Source: Rubellimicrobium aerolatum (lineage in GTDB: Bacteria; Pseudomonadota; Alphaproteobacteria; Rhodobacterales; Rhodobacteraceae). From it: a stretch of DNA of 64,000 nucleotides. The notes under the pieces were generated by a model, which was not told where the DNA came from, ran no database searches, and was given only the letters and a program-made list of their open reading frames with translations. Both the position numbers and the translations under genes were made by a program. Within the stretch, counting starts at the first letter, position 1. Each line of letters begins with the position of its first letter. The stretch covers positions 310,001 through 374,000 of the forward strand of contig NZ_JAGGJP010000002.1 in the NCBI RefSeq assembly GCF_017872975.1, read 5' to 3'. This document shows, in pieces, positions 1 through 8,545 of this stretch.

Positions 1-1074
1 TTCGCGGACGTGGCCATGGCGAAGGCCCTACCCCACCTGCGGCCCTGGGCCACGGTGGACGCGGACCTGAAGCGGTGGTTCCGCAACCCGGACACACGGC
101 TCGCGTTCAGCTTCCAGTCGAAATATCTGGGGATGTCCCCCTTCAAGTGCCCGTCGCTGTTCACGATACTGGCGCACATCGAATACGGGCACGGGGTCTG
201 GCACCCGATGGGCGGCTGCAACGCCATCCCGCGCGCCATGGCGGAGTGCCTCGCGCGGATGGGCGTCGAGGTGCGGCTGTCGGAGCCCGTGGAGGCGATG
301 ACGTTCGATGGCCGTCGCGCGACGGGGGTTCGGACGGCGAAGGGAAGCTACGGCGCCGACGCGGTGGTGGTGAACGCCGACTTCGCCCACGCGATGCGGA
401 GCCTCGTGCCCGACGCGCTGCGGCGGCGGTGGACGGACGCGAAGATCGACTCGAAGAGCTACTCCTGCTCGACCTTCATGCTTTATCTGGGCGTCGAGGG
501 GACGTTCCCCGAGATGGCGCACCACACCATCCACCTGAGCCGCGACTACGAGCGCAACATCCGCGAGATCGAGGCGGGACAAGCCCCGTTCGAGCCCTCG
601 ATCTACGTCCAGAACGGCAGCGTCACCGACCCGTCGCTGGCCCCGCCCGGCCATTCGGCGCTCTATGTGCTGGTCCCCGTGGGCAATCTCGCCACCGGGA
701 CGGACTGGCGGGCCATCGCCGCGCCCTACCGCGAGGCGGTGCTGGATCGGCTGAAGGTGCTGACCGGCCACGATCTGCGGCCGCTGATCCGCACCGAAAG
801 GATGGTCGCGCCGCCCGACTGGCGCGACATGGGCATCCACCACGGGGCGACGTTCAACCTCGCGCACAACCTGGGACAGATGCTGCACCTGCGGCCCCGG
901 AACAGGTTCGAGGATCTGGACGGCGTGTATCTGACGGGGGGCGGCACCCATCCGGGGAGCGGGCTGCCCACCATCTTCGAATCGGCCCGGATCGCGACCA
1001 AGCTGCTCGCGAAGGACCTGGGACTGGATGCGGGCCGCGTGCCCGAGAGCGCAATGGCGGAGGCGGCGGAATGA
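1..1074 (+). CDS. Phytoene/diapophytoene desaturase-like (CrtI/CrtN family), 5' truncated by window
   Basis: C-terminal two thirds of a CrtI/CrtN-family FAD-dependent carotenoid desaturase or oxidase. The reading frame is open from base 1, so the N-terminal dinucleotide-binding domain lies upstream. Visible family features are the central block GVWHPMGGCNAIPRAM, which starts the re-entry into the FAD domain, and the C-terminal signature YLTGGGTHPGSGLP followed by a helix that closes over FAD. The visible part is about 357 residues; full-length relatives have about 500. The stop overlaps the next start (ATGA). Context (second desaturase, acyltransferase, glycosyltransferase, aldehyde dehydrogenase) points to an acyclic carotenoid acid pathway, but whether the enzyme desaturates or oxidises a terminal methyl cannot be read from sequence. 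Confidence 0.88.
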   Translation, partial: FADVAMAKALPHLRPWATVDADLKRWFRNPDTRLAFSFQSKYLGMSPFKCPSLFTILAHIEYGHGVWHPMGGCNAIPRAMAECLARMGVEVRLSEPVEAMTFDGRRATGVRTAKGSYGADAVVVNADFAHAMRSLVPDALRRRWTDAKIDSKSYSCSTFMLYLGVEGTFPEMAHHTIHLSRDYERNIREIEAGQAPFEPSIYVQNGSVTDPSLAPPGHSALYVLVPVGNLATGTDWRAIAAPYREAVLDRLKVLTGHDLRPLIRTERMVAPPDWRDMGIHHGATFNLAHNLGQMLHLRPRNRFEDLDGVYLTGGGTHPGSGLPTIFESARIATKLLAKDLGLDAGRVPESAMAEAAE

Positions 1075-2600
1075 GGATCGGCGGGACGGGGATCATCGGC
1101 GGGGGCCTGGGGGGGTTGGCCGCCGCCTGCACGCTGGCGGCGCGGGGGCACAAGGTCACGCTGCTGGAGAAGAACGCCTGGCTGGGCGGCAAGGCCGCCG
1201 TGCTGGAGGACGGCGGCTTCCGCTTCGACATGGGGCCGACGATCCTGACCATGCCGCGCGTGCTGGAGCGCATCTTCGCGGAGGCCGGGCGGGAGCTGTC
1301 AGACTACCTGACGCTGGTGCGGCTCGACCCGCAGTGGCGGTGCTTCTACGACGATGGCACCGTGCTGGACCTGCGGGAGACGGAGGCCGAGGCGCGGGCG
1401 GCGATCGGGGCGCTGAGCCCCCGCGACACGCGCGGCTTCGACGACTTCATGGCGGTGGCCAAGCGGCTCGCGGACGTGTCCGACAGGTTCTTCTTCTGGA
1501 AGTCCGTCGAGGACCTGAAGGACACGATGAACCTGAAGGCCAACATGAGCCTGAGCACGCTGTCGGACGTGCTGTCGCTGCGGATGCACCGGACGGTCGC
1601 CGGGCAGATCAAGAGGAACATCGCCGACCCGCGCGTGCGGCAGATGCTGGAGCACTTCATCCAGTATGTCGGGAGCAGCCCGCTGGGCGCCCCGGCGGTG
1701 CTCTGCGGGATCGCGCAGATGCAACTCGGCGAGGGCGTCTGGTATCCGATGGGCGGGACGCGGGCGGTGCCCGTGGCGCTGACGCGGCTGGCCGAGGAGC
1801 TGGGCGTGGACCTGCGGACCGGCGTGGACGTGACGCGCATCGATACCGAGGATGGGCGCGCGACGGCCGCCGTCACGGCCGAGGGCGAGCGGCTGGAGTT
1901 CGACCGCATCGTGTCGAACATGGATTCGGTGCGGACCTACCGGGAGCTGGTGGGCGGCGCGACCTGGGACAGCTTCTCGCGCGGGAGGACGCGCGAGGCG
2001 GCGTGCTCGGGCGTGGTGCTCTATCTCGGGCTGCGGAAGGCCTACGATCATCTGGCGCACCACAACTTCGTCTTCTCGCGCGACCCCGAGGAGGAGTTCG
2101 GCGCGATCTACGACCGGGGCGAGCCCGCGCCGGACCCCACGGCCTACATCGCCGCCCCCGCGCGGACCGAGCCGGGGGTCGCGCCGGAGGGGGGGGAGGC
2201 GCTCTATGTGCTGGTGCACACGCCCTACCTGCGCGACCGGCACGACTGGTCGCGGATGCTGCCGGAGTATCGGCGGGTGATCCTCGACAAGCTGGGCCGC
2301 GCGGCGGGGATGGGCGACCTGGAGGAGCGGATCGTGGTGGAGCGGACGCTGACGCCGCAGGACATCCACGACCGCTACAAGGTGCTGAACGGGGCGATCT
2401 ACGGGTTGGCCTCGCACGGGAAGGTGATGGGGGCGTTCAAGCCGGGGAACCGCTCGCGGCAGGTGCGGGGGCTGTATCTGGCGGGCGGGTCGGCGCATCC
2501 GGGGCCGGGGATGCCGATGGCGCTGATGTCGGGATGGATCGCGGCGGACACGTTGCATCAGGACGCGACGGCCAACGCCCCGGTCGTCGCCGCGCAGTGA
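1071..2600 (+). CDS. Second CrtI/CrtN/CrtP-type carotenoid desaturase/oxidase
   Basis: Full-length 509-residue flavoprotein of the phytoene desaturase family. The N-terminal Rossmann motif IIGGGLGGLAAA (about residues 7-18) is followed by LLEKN and GGKAA, typical of FAD binding. The middle carries GVWYPMGGTRAVPVAL and the C-terminus YLAGGSAHPGPGMP, the family signature. It starts at the ATG whose last bases overlap the upstream stop, and ends in a GTGA overlap with the acyltransferase, so all are co-transcribed. Two tandem paralogues of this family are the rule where a C30 (or acyclic C40) carotene is first desaturated and then oxidised at a methyl end, as with CrtN and CrtP. Which paralogue does which step is not decided here. 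Confidence 0.9.
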   Translation: MRIGGTGIIGGGLGGLAAACTLAARGHKVTLLEKNAWLGGKAAVLEDGGFRFDMGPTILTMPRVLERIFAEAGRELSDYLTLVRLDPQWRCFYDDGTVLDLRETEAEARAAIGALSPRDTRGFDDFMAVAKRLADVSDRFFFWKSVEDLKDTMNLKANMSLSTLSDVLSLRMHRTVAGQIKRNIADPRVRQMLEHFIQYVGSSPLGAPAVLCGIAQMQLGEGVWYPMGGTRAVPVALTRLAEELGVDLRTGVDVTRIDTEDGRATAAVTAEGERLEFDRIVSNMDSVRTYRELVGGATWDSFSRGRTREAACSGVVLYLGLRKAYDHLAHHNFVFSRDPEEEFGAIYDRGEPAPDPTAYIAAPARTEPGVAPEGGEALYVLVHTPYLRDRHDWSRMLPEYRRVILDKLGRAAGMGDLEERIVVERTLTPQDIHDRYKVLNGAIYGLASHGKVMGAFKPGNRSRQVRGLYLAGGSAHPGPGMPMALMSGWIAADTLHQDATANAPVVAAQ

Positions 2601-3391
2601 GCAGGCGGCTCCAGCGCGGCGCGGACCCGGTGGCGTTGCGGCATCCCGGGATGACGCGGTTCTTCGCGGGCGTCATGGCGCGGCAGATGGCGGGGGCCTT
2701 CCGGGCCGTGCGGCTGGCGCGGCCGGGGGTGCCGGAGCTGCCCGAGGGGCGGCCGGTGATCGTCTACACGAACCACCCGTCCTGGTGGGACCCGGCGTTT
2801 GTCATCGTGCTGCATTCGCGGCTGTTCCCCGGACGCGAGGGCTATGGGCCGATGGAGGCGGCGATGCTGGAGCGCTACGGCTTCTTCCGGCGGATCGGGT
2901 TGTTCGGCGTCGAGGAGGGGCGCGTCGGTGCGGCGCGTTTCCTCGCGACCTCGGGGGCGATCCTGGCGGACCCGCGCCGGATGCTGTGGGTCACGGCGCA
3001 GGGGCGCTTCGCCGACCCTCGCGAGAGGCCGCTGGGGCTTCGACCCGGCGTGGCGCACCTGATGGCGCGGGTGCCGGGCGCGGTCGCGGTGCCCTTGGCG
3101 CTGGAGTATCCGTTCTGGAGCGAGAAGCGGCCCGAGGCGCTGGCCGCCTTCGGGACGCCGCAGGAGGGCGGGGGCGACGCGGCCGCCTGGGGGCCGCGGC
3201 TGGAGGCGGCGCTGGGGGCGACCTGCGACCGGCTGGCGGCTCTGGCGCAGGCGCGCGATCCTGGGGCTTTCGGGAACGTGCTGGCCGGCAAGGCGGGCGT
3301 GGGCGGGATCTATGGAGCGTGGCAGCGGCTTCGGGCGCTCGCCCGAGGCGAGCGGCACGTGCCGGACCACATGGCGGAGGGCGGGCGATGA
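2597..3391 (+). CDS. Lysophospholipid-acyltransferase-like protein (PlsC family)
   Basis: 264-residue acyltransferase. The HX4D catalytic motif is seen as NHPSWWDP near residue 60, and a second PlsC-like block, VTAQGRFADPRERP, lies near residue 135. I take the GTG start that overlaps the previous stop; an ATG lies 54 bases downstream and would also keep the catalytic motif. The gene is translationally coupled on both sides. In carotenoid clusters of the staphyloxanthin type an acyltransferase esterifies a sugar hydroxyl of the carotenoid glycoside with a fatty acid; CrtO of staphylococci is a different fold, so this would be functional analogy. Housekeeping phosphatidic acid synthesis is less likely given the operon. 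Confidence 0.82.
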   Translation: MSRRLQRGADPVALRHPGMTRFFAGVMARQMAGAFRAVRLARPGVPELPEGRPVIVYTNHPSWWDPAFVIVLHSRLFPGREGYGPMEAAMLERYGFFRRIGLFGVEEGRVGAARFLATSGAILADPRRMLWVTAQGRFADPRERPLGLRPGVAHLMARVPGAVAVPLALEYPFWSEKRPEALAAFGTPQEGGGDAAAWGPRLEAALGATCDRLAALAQARDPGAFGNVLAGKAGVGGIYGAWQRLRALARGERHVPDHMAEGGR

Positions 3392-4500
3392 TGCTGGAGC
3401 TCGCGATCCTGTCGCTGCTGCTGGCGGGGCTCTATGCCGGGATGACCTTCGCCAACCTCCGGGCCTACCGTCCGCCGCCGGCATCGAGGGGTGGGCTCCG
3501 GCAGGTCTCGGTCCTGATCCCCGCCCGCGACGAGGAAGCGAACATCCGGCCGCTGCTGGAGACGGTGCTGGCGTCGAAGGACGTGGAGCTGGAGGTCGTC
3601 GTGCTGGACGACGACTCCTCGGACGGGACGGCCGAGGCGGTGCGGCGGTTCGCGGCGGCGGACTCGCGGGTGCGGCTGGTCAGGGGCGCGCCGCTGCCGC
3701 CGGGCTGGATCGGCAAGTCGCACGCGTGCTGTCAGCTCTCTCTCGCGGCGCGGCATTCGCTGCTGGTCTATGTGGACGCGGACGTGCGGCTGCACCCGGA
3801 GGCGCTGGCGCGGCTGGCGGCCTTTGTGGAGCAGGAGAGGCTGGGGCTGGCGAGCGGCTTCCCGCGCCAGATCACCGGGACTCTGGGCGAGAAGGTGGCG
3901 ATCCCGCAGATCTTCGTGGTGCTGCTGGGCTACCTGCCGTTGGGCCTGGCGCGGCGGCAACCGACGGACCCGCGCTTCGCCGCCGCCTGCGGCCAGGTGC
4001 TGGCGGTCACGCGGCCCGCCTATGACGCCGCCGGAGGCCACTCGGGCATCCGGCGGTCCATCCACGACGGGCTGAGCCTCGCGAGGGCGGTGCGGCGGGC
4101 GGGCTTCGCGACGGATCTCTGCGACCTGACGGGGCTGGCGAGTTGCCGGATGTATCGGACCTGGAGCGCGCTCTGGGCCGGGTTCTCCAAGAACGCGCGG
4201 GAGGGGATGGCGACGCGGACGGCGCTGCCGCTCTGGACGCTGCTGCTGGGGGGCGGGCACCTGCTGCCGCTCCTGCTCCTGCCCTGGGCGGATGGGCTGG
4301 CGTCCCGGGCCGCGCTGGCGGCGGCGGTGCTGGCCTGGGCGGCGGCGGCGGCGACGGCGCTGCGGATGCGGGCGTCGTGGGTGTCGGTGGTGCTGCACCC
4401 GGTGGGCGTGGCGGTGACTCTGGCGATCCAGTGGAGCGCCCTCCTGCGCGGGCGGCGGCGAAGCCCGGCGGTGTGGCGCGGGCGCAGCTACGACGTATGA
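3388..4500 (+). CDS. Family 2 glycosyltransferase, membrane anchored (carotenoid/hopanoid glycosyltransferase type)
   Basis: 370-residue GT2 enzyme. An N-terminal hydrophobic anchor (residues 2-20) precedes the GT-A domain with VLIPARDEEANI, the DDDSSDGT nucleotide-binding segment, a metal-binding VDADV motif and a later GG..GIRRSIHDGL block. Three or so hydrophobic segments follow at the C-terminus. Length, architecture and neighbours fit the CrtQ-like or CruC-like glycosyltransferases that add a hexose to a carotenoid carboxyl or hydroxyl group. Start and stop overlap the neighbours by four bases (ATGA at each junction), so it belongs to one polycistronic unit. The sugar donor and acceptor cannot be read from sequence. 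Confidence 0.87.
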   Translation: MMLELAILSLLLAGLYAGMTFANLRAYRPPPASRGGLRQVSVLIPARDEEANIRPLLETVLASKDVELEVVVLDDDSSDGTAEAVRRFAAADSRVRLVRGAPLPPGWIGKSHACCQLSLAARHSLLVYVDADVRLHPEALARLAAFVEQERLGLASGFPRQITGTLGEKVAIPQIFVVLLGYLPLGLARRQPTDPRFAAACGQVLAVTRPAYDAAGGHSGIRRSIHDGLSLARAVRRAGFATDLCDLTGLASCRMYRTWSALWAGFSKNAREGMATRTALPLWTLLLGGGHLLPLLLLPWADGLASRAALAAAVLAWAAAAATALRMRASWVSVVLHPVGVAVTLAIQWSALLRGRRRSPAVWRGRSYDV

Positions 4501-5594
4501 GCGGCTTTCCCTGGCACCGCGTCTTTCATCCGCTCTGCGGCGCGGACCCGGTGACGCTCCTGCGGTTGGTGGCGCGGAACGGGCCGCCCTCGGCGCGGGG
4601 CTGGCCGGCCTACGCGGTGGCGCTGGCGACCTCGGTCGTGCGGCTGCCCTTCACGGTGGCGGACCTCGCGCTTGGGGCGGCGTGGCCGGCGAGGGTCGCG
4701 CCGCCGGTGTTCATCGTGGGCTATCCGCGCAGCGGGACGACGCACCTGCACAACCTCATGGCGGCCTCGGGGGCCTTCGCCACCGCGCCGCCCGTCCTGG
4801 CGGCGATGCCGTGGGAGCCGCTGACGCTCGCCCCCGTCGCCAAGGTCTTCATCGACCCCTACCTGCCCCGCACCCGGCTGATCGACGGCGTGGCGATGGG
4901 GCCGGAGGCCCCGACCGAGGACGAGGTGGGGCTCGCGAACCTCGGGATGGGCAGCTACTTCCACGCGGTCTACTTTCCGCGCCGCTTCGCGAAGGACTAC
5001 CGCGATGGGCTGGCCGGTCCCGCCGGTCCCGAGCGGCGGCGGGCGATCCGGCGCTATGTCCGGGCGCTGGCGCGGCGGGCGAAGGGACAGCCGCTGCTGC
5101 TCAAGAACCCGGCCTACACGGCGCAGGTGGGCGTGCTGCTCGACCTCTTTCCGGGCGCGCGGATCGTCCACATTCACCGCGACCCCCGCGCGGTCTTTGC
5201 TTCCTCGCGCCGGGCGCTGCGGCGGACCATGCGGGAACTCGCCTTGCAGGACGTGCCCGAGGAGGAGATCGACGCGGCGGTGCTGGAGACCTATCCGCTG
5301 GCGATGCGGGCGCTGCGGGCGCAGACCGCCGCCCTGCCCGCCCGGCAGTTCGCCGAGGTGGGCTTCGAGGAGCTGGTCGCCGATCCGCGCGGGGTCCTGC
5401 GGCGGCTCTGGGCGCGGCTGGACCTGCCCGCGCCGCCCGACGCCCTGGCGCGGATCGACGCGCATCTGGCCGAGGTCGCGGGGTTCCGACCCGAGGGGGC
5501 GCGACTGGGGGAGGCCGAGCTGCGCCGGCTGGGCGCGGCCTGGCCGGAGGAGCTGGCGCTTTATGGCGGGCCTAGCGCAACAGGAACCGGATGA
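4497..5594 (+). CDS. PAPS-dependent sulfotransferase family protein
   Basis: 365-residue sulfotransferase. The PAPS 5'-phosphosulfate loop is YPRSGTTHLHNLM (about residues 76-88) and the 3'-phosphate motif is HIHRDPRAVFASSRRAL (about 225). These two motifs define the Sulfotransfer_3-like group common in bacteria. It is the last gene of the pigment operon, coupled by ATGA to the glycosyltransferase, and runs 23 bases into the convergent aldehyde dehydrogenase. Sulfated carotenoids are known from some alphaproteobacteria, so a carotenoid or glycolipid acceptor is a reasonable inference. No PAPS-synthesis genes are in view. Acceptor specificity is unknown. Confidence 0.88.
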   Translation: MSGFPWHRVFHPLCGADPVTLLRLVARNGPPSARGWPAYAVALATSVVRLPFTVADLALGAAWPARVAPPVFIVGYPRSGTTHLHNLMAASGAFATAPPVLAAMPWEPLTLAPVAKVFIDPYLPRTRLIDGVAMGPEAPTEDEVGLANLGMGSYFHAVYFPRRFAKDYRDGLAGPAGPERRRAIRRYVRALARRAKGQPLLLKNPAYTAQVGVLLDLFPGARIVHIHRDPRAVFASSRRALRRTMRELALQDVPEEEIDAAVLETYPLAMRALRAQTAALPARQFAEVGFEELVADPRGVLRRLWARLDLPAPPDALARIDAHLAEVAGFRPEGARLGEAELRRLGAAWPEELALYGGPSATGTG

Positions 5595-6954
5595 TCCGCT
5601 GGACGGTCGCCCCGAAGGGCGGGCGGCCGAGGCGGGCGGGCATAAGCCTTGACGCGACCATGACGCTGCGCGGGCGGGTGAAGGCGCGGAAGCCCTCCTC
5701 GCCGTGGTAGGCGCCCAAGCCCGACTCGCCCGCGCCGCCGAAGGGGAGCGTGTGGGCCGCCACCTGAAGGAGCGTGTCATTGACCAGCGCCCCGCCCGAG
5801 CGGACCCGCGCCACCACGCCCTCGCAGGCCGCGCGGTCCTGCCCGAACACGTAGAGCGCCAGCGGACAGGGCCGGGCGTTGGCGAAGGCCTCGGCCTGCG
5901 TCAGGTCGTCGTAGGGGATGAGCGGGAGGATCGGGCCGAAGATCTCCTCGCGCATCAGGGGCGAGTCGGGGTCCGCGTCGGGGACGGCCCAGGCGCCGAG
6001 CCGGGGGGCGAGCGGCATCGGGTCCATCAGCGCCACCGCGCCCTGCATCCGCAGGAGCCCAAGGAGGCGCGCGTGGTCCTGGGGCCGCAGGATCGCGGCG
6101 TAGTCCGCCCCGTCCGGGTCGGGGTAGAGCCGCTGCGTGGCGGCGCGGAGCGCCTCGACCACCTCGGCCATGCGGGCGCGGGGGACGAGGGCGTAGTCGG
6201 GGGCCACGCAGGTCTGCCCCGCCGAGAAGAGCTTGCCTGCCATCAACGCCCGCGCGGCCTGGGGCAGGTCGGCGTCGGGGAGGAGGATGGCGGGAGACTT
6301 GCCGCCGAGCTCCAGCGTGACGGGCGTCAGATTGCGCGCGGCGGCCATCGCGACCTCGCGGCCCGTGCGGGTGGAGCCGGTGAAGAACAGCCCGTCGAGC
6401 GGCAGGTTGCAGAGGGCGCGGGCGAGGGCGGGGCCGCCCTCGACCACCTGCACGAGGTCGGAGGGCAGCGCCCGGCCCAGCACCTCGGCGAGGAGCGCCG
6501 CCGTGCGGGGGGTGGCCTCGGACGGCTTGAGGATCACGCGGTTCCCCCCGGCCAGCGCGGCGACCAGCGGCAGGAGCGTGAGCTGGATCGGGTAGTTCCA
6601 CGGGCCGAGGATCGCGACGCGGCCCAGCGGCACCCTCTCGACCCGGCCCGAGGCGCCCAGGAACTCGGGCGGCAGGCGGACGCGGCGGACCTTTGTCCAG
6701 GACGGCAGGCGGCGCAGCGTCCAGTCGGCGTGGGCGAGGACGAGGCCGACCTCGGCGAGCATCGTCTCGGCGCGCGGGCGGCCACCGAAGTCGGCGTCCA
6801 CGGCGCGGGCGAGATCCTCGGCGGCGTCGCGGGCGGCGCGGCGCAGGGCGGTGATGTGGGCGCGGCGGGCGGCGAGGTCGGGCGGGTTGCCGTGCAGCGC
6901 CTCGAAGGCCATGCGGGCCTGCTCTGCCGCGTTCGGTCCCCTGCCGCCGTCCAT
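5572..6954 (-). CDS. Aldehyde dehydrogenase (coniferyl-aldehyde / carotenal dehydrogenase type)
   Basis: 460-residue class 3-like aldehyde dehydrogenase. It shows the NAD-binding and substrate motifs PWNYPIQL (119-126) and GGNRVILKPSEATP, the catalytic base Glu215 in LELGGKSP, the catalytic Cys249 in GQTCVAPDY, and the EEIFGPILP block. The basic, hydrophobic C-terminal tail could touch the membrane, as in relatives acting on lipophilic aldehydes. It converges on the pigment operon with a 23-base overlap. In staphyloxanthin synthesis AldH oxidises the carotenal to the carotenoic acid before glycosylation, so this enzyme may supply that step. Its start region faces an EcfG-like promoter about 95 bases upstream, so a general stress aldehyde detoxification role is the alternative. 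Confidence 0.88.
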   Translation of the reverse strand: MDGGRGPNAAEQARMAFEALHGNPPDLAARRAHITALRRAARDAAEDLARAVDADFGGRPRAETMLAEVGLVLAHADWTLRRLPSWTKVRRVRLPPEFLGASGRVERVPLGRVAILGPWNYPIQLTLLPLVAALAGGNRVILKPSEATPRTAALLAEVLGRALPSDLVQVVEGGPALARALCNLPLDGLFFTGSTRTGREVAMAAARNLTPVTLELGGKSPAILLPDADLPQAARALMAGKLFSAGQTCVAPDYALVPRARMAEVVEALRAATQRLYPDPDGADYAAILRPQDHARLLGLLRMQGAVALMDPMPLAPRLGAWAVPDADPDSPLMREEIFGPILPLIPYDDLTQAEAFANARPCPLALYVFGQDRAACEGVVARVRSGGALVNDTLLQVAAHTLPFGGAGESGLGAYHGEEGFRAFTRPRSVMVASRLMPARLGRPPFGATVQRIIRFLLR

Positions 6955-7045
6955 CCCGGTCCCCTGCCCCGTTGGCCCGCGACCACGCTAGGACCGGCGC
7001 GGCGGAACGGCAACGGCGGCGGCCCGCCCGTTTCGACGCGGGGCC

Positions 7046-7072
7046 GGAACCGTCACCGCGCGGCGACGTTCC
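7046..7072. promoter_or_regulatory. Overlapping divergent EcfG-like (general stress sigma factor) promoters
   Basis: On the plus strand GGAAC at 7046-7050, a 16-base spacer and CGTT at 7067-7070 match the alphaproteobacterial EcfG consensus GGAAC-N16/17-CGTT and precede the YciE-like gene by 64 bases. The site is nearly palindromic: the minus strand reads GGAAC (7068-7072), 16 bases, GGTT (7048-7051), aimed at the aldehyde dehydrogenase. The plus-strand match is exact; use in the other direction is inferred. Confidence 0.72.
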
Positions 7073-7134
7073 CTCGGCCTAGGCGGTCCGGCTGGCCTCT
7101 CGGCCCCGGCCCCCGCAACCAGAGGGATTTCTCC

Positions 7135-7638
7135 ATGGGAATGTTCACTGCCGACATCGAGACGCTGGACGACCTCTTCGTGCACCAGCTTCAGGACATC
7201 TACTACGCCGAGAACCAGATCACGAAGGCGCTGCCGACGATGATCGCCAAGGCGACCGACCCCGGCCTGCGCGCGGGCTTCGAGCAGCACCTCGCCGAGA
7301 CGCAGAACCAGATCAAGCGGCTGGAACAGGTGTTCCAGATGCACGGTCACGAGCCCAAGGCGGTGGACTGCCCGGCCATCGACGGCATCATCAAGGAAGC
7401 CAACGAGACGGCGGGCGAGATCGCCGACAAGGAGGTGCTGGACGCCGCGCTGCTCGCCTCGGCGCAGGCGGTGGAGCACTACGAGATCACCCGCTACGGC
7501 ACGCTGATCGCCTGGGCCAAGCAGCTTGGCCGCAACGACTGCGCGAGCGTTCTCCAGCAGAACCTCGACGAGGAATACGCGACCGACAAGAAGCTGACGG
7601 CGATGGCCGAGGCCAAGGTCAACGCCCGCGCCGCCTGA
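7135..7638 (+). CDS. YciE/YciF ferritin-like family (DUF892) protein
   Basis: 167-residue, mostly helical protein of the ferritin-like DUF892 group. Carboxylate/histidine ligand positions are visible in the pattern LQDIYYAENQI near the N-terminus, FEQHLAETQNQ, AVEHYEITRYGTL and LDEEYATDKKL, consistent with a four-helix di-metal centre. Family members are stress-induced, and their biochemical role is not settled. The ATG start is preceded by AGAGGG. It stands alone behind an exact EcfG-like promoter and ends before a strong hairpin, which suggests a monocistronic general stress gene. Confidence 0.9.
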   Translation: MGMFTADIETLDDLFVHQLQDIYYAENQITKALPTMIAKATDPGLRAGFEQHLAETQNQIKRLEQVFQMHGHEPKAVDCPAIDGIIKEANETAGEIADKEVLDAALLASAQAVEHYEITRYGTLIAWAKQLGRNDCASVLQQNLDEEYATDKKLTAMAEAKVNARAA

Positions 7639-7660
7639 TACGGGCGACGGGACGGGATGG

Positions 7661-7686
7661 GGGCCGGCGGAGCGATCCGCCGGCCC
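7661..7686. terminator. Bidirectional hairpin terminator between convergent genes
   Basis: A perfect 10-bp stem (7661-7670 with 7677-7686) and a six-base loop lie between the stops of the YciE-like gene and the convergent SDR gene. The short TTCGTCGTT run that follows is a weak U-tract, so termination on either strand is plausible. Confidence 0.65.
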
Positions 7687-7693
7687 TTCGTCG

Positions 7694-8473
7694 TTACTGG
7701 GTACCTGTGCCGGGCTCGGACATCTTGCGGTGCTGCTCGGCCAGCATCCCGGCGGGGGTGATGTTGGCGATGGCCGACTGGAGCTTGTTCTTCCAGCCCG
7801 CCACCACGTCGCCGTCGCCGCGCATCATCGCATCCCAGCCGACCTTGGCGACCATGGCGGGGTCGTCCTTCTTGGCGGTGCCGACCTTGGTGTCCTCCAT
7901 GTCGGCGCGCTCGAAGAACTCGGTCTCGGTGGCGCCGGGCATCAGGTCGGTGACGGTGATCTTCGTGTCCTTCAGCTCGTTCCGCAGGGCGAAGGCGAAG
8001 GAATTGATGAAGGCCTTGGTGCCGTTGTAGACGGCCTGGAACGATCCCGGCATGAAGCCGGCGATGGAGCCGGTGATGAGGATGCGGCCCTGGTCGCGCG
8101 CCCGCATGTCCTGGCCGACCTTGTGGATCAGGTAGATCGTGCCGGTCACGTTGGTGTCCACGACGTGGCGCGCGTCCTTGAACTCCTGGTCGAGGAAGGC
8201 GTGGCCGAGCCCGTGCCCGGCGTTGGCGATCAGCACGTCCACGGGCTGGCCCCGCGCGGCGGCGTAGAGCTTGTCCACGCCGTCGGTGGTGGACAGGTCC
8301 ACCTCCACGGCCTCGACCTGCGCGCCCAAGGCGCGGAAGTCCTGGGCGGCCTGCTGGATCTCGGGCCGGTCGGCGGCGACGAGGAGGTCGTGGCCGTTCT
8401 CGGCGGCCAGCTTGGCGAGCTCGTAGCCGATGCCGGAGGAGGCGCCGGTCACGAGGGCGAGGGGACGGGGCAT
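7694..8473 (-). CDS. Short-chain dehydrogenase/reductase (SDR)
   Basis: 259-residue classical SDR. The NAD(P) motif is TGASSGIGYELAK at residues 9-21, NAGHG follows the fourth strand, the catalytic serine lies in ITGSIAG, and the active-site YNGTK fits YxxxK. The C-terminus after DLMPGATETEFF carries an unusual segment with a repeated DDPAMVAKVGWDAMMRGD-type run seen in stress-linked SDRs annotated only as oxidoreductases. AGGAG lies six bases before the ATG. It has its own exact EcfG-like promoter and sits head to head with the next small stress gene. Substrate unknown. Confidence 0.9.
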   Translation of the reverse strand: MPRPLALVTGASSGIGYELAKLAAENGHDLLVAADRPEIQQAAQDFRALGAQVEAVEVDLSTTDGVDKLYAAARGQPVDVLIANAGHGLGHAFLDQEFKDARHVVDTNVTGTIYLIHKVGQDMRARDQGRILITGSIAGFMPGSFQAVYNGTKAFINSFAFALRNELKDTKITVTDLMPGATETEFFERADMEDTKVGTAKKDDPAMVAKVGWDAMMRGDGDVVAGWKNKLQSAIANITPAGMLAEQHRKMSEPGTGTQ

Positions 8474-8517
8474 GGGGGAACTCCTGAACGGGGGCTGCCG
8501 GGGCGGCTATCCCGCCC

Positions 8518-8542
8518 AACGCCTCGGCTGGGCGGGCGTTCC
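8518..8542 (-). promoter_or_regulatory. EcfG-like promoter for the SDR gene
   Basis: Read on the minus strand: GGAAC (8538-8542), 16 bases, CGTT (8518-8521), an exact match to the EcfG consensus, with the -10 about 45 bases before the SDR start codon. It is back to back with a similar plus-strand site at 8546. Confidence 0.72.
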
Positions 8543-8545
8543 GCC

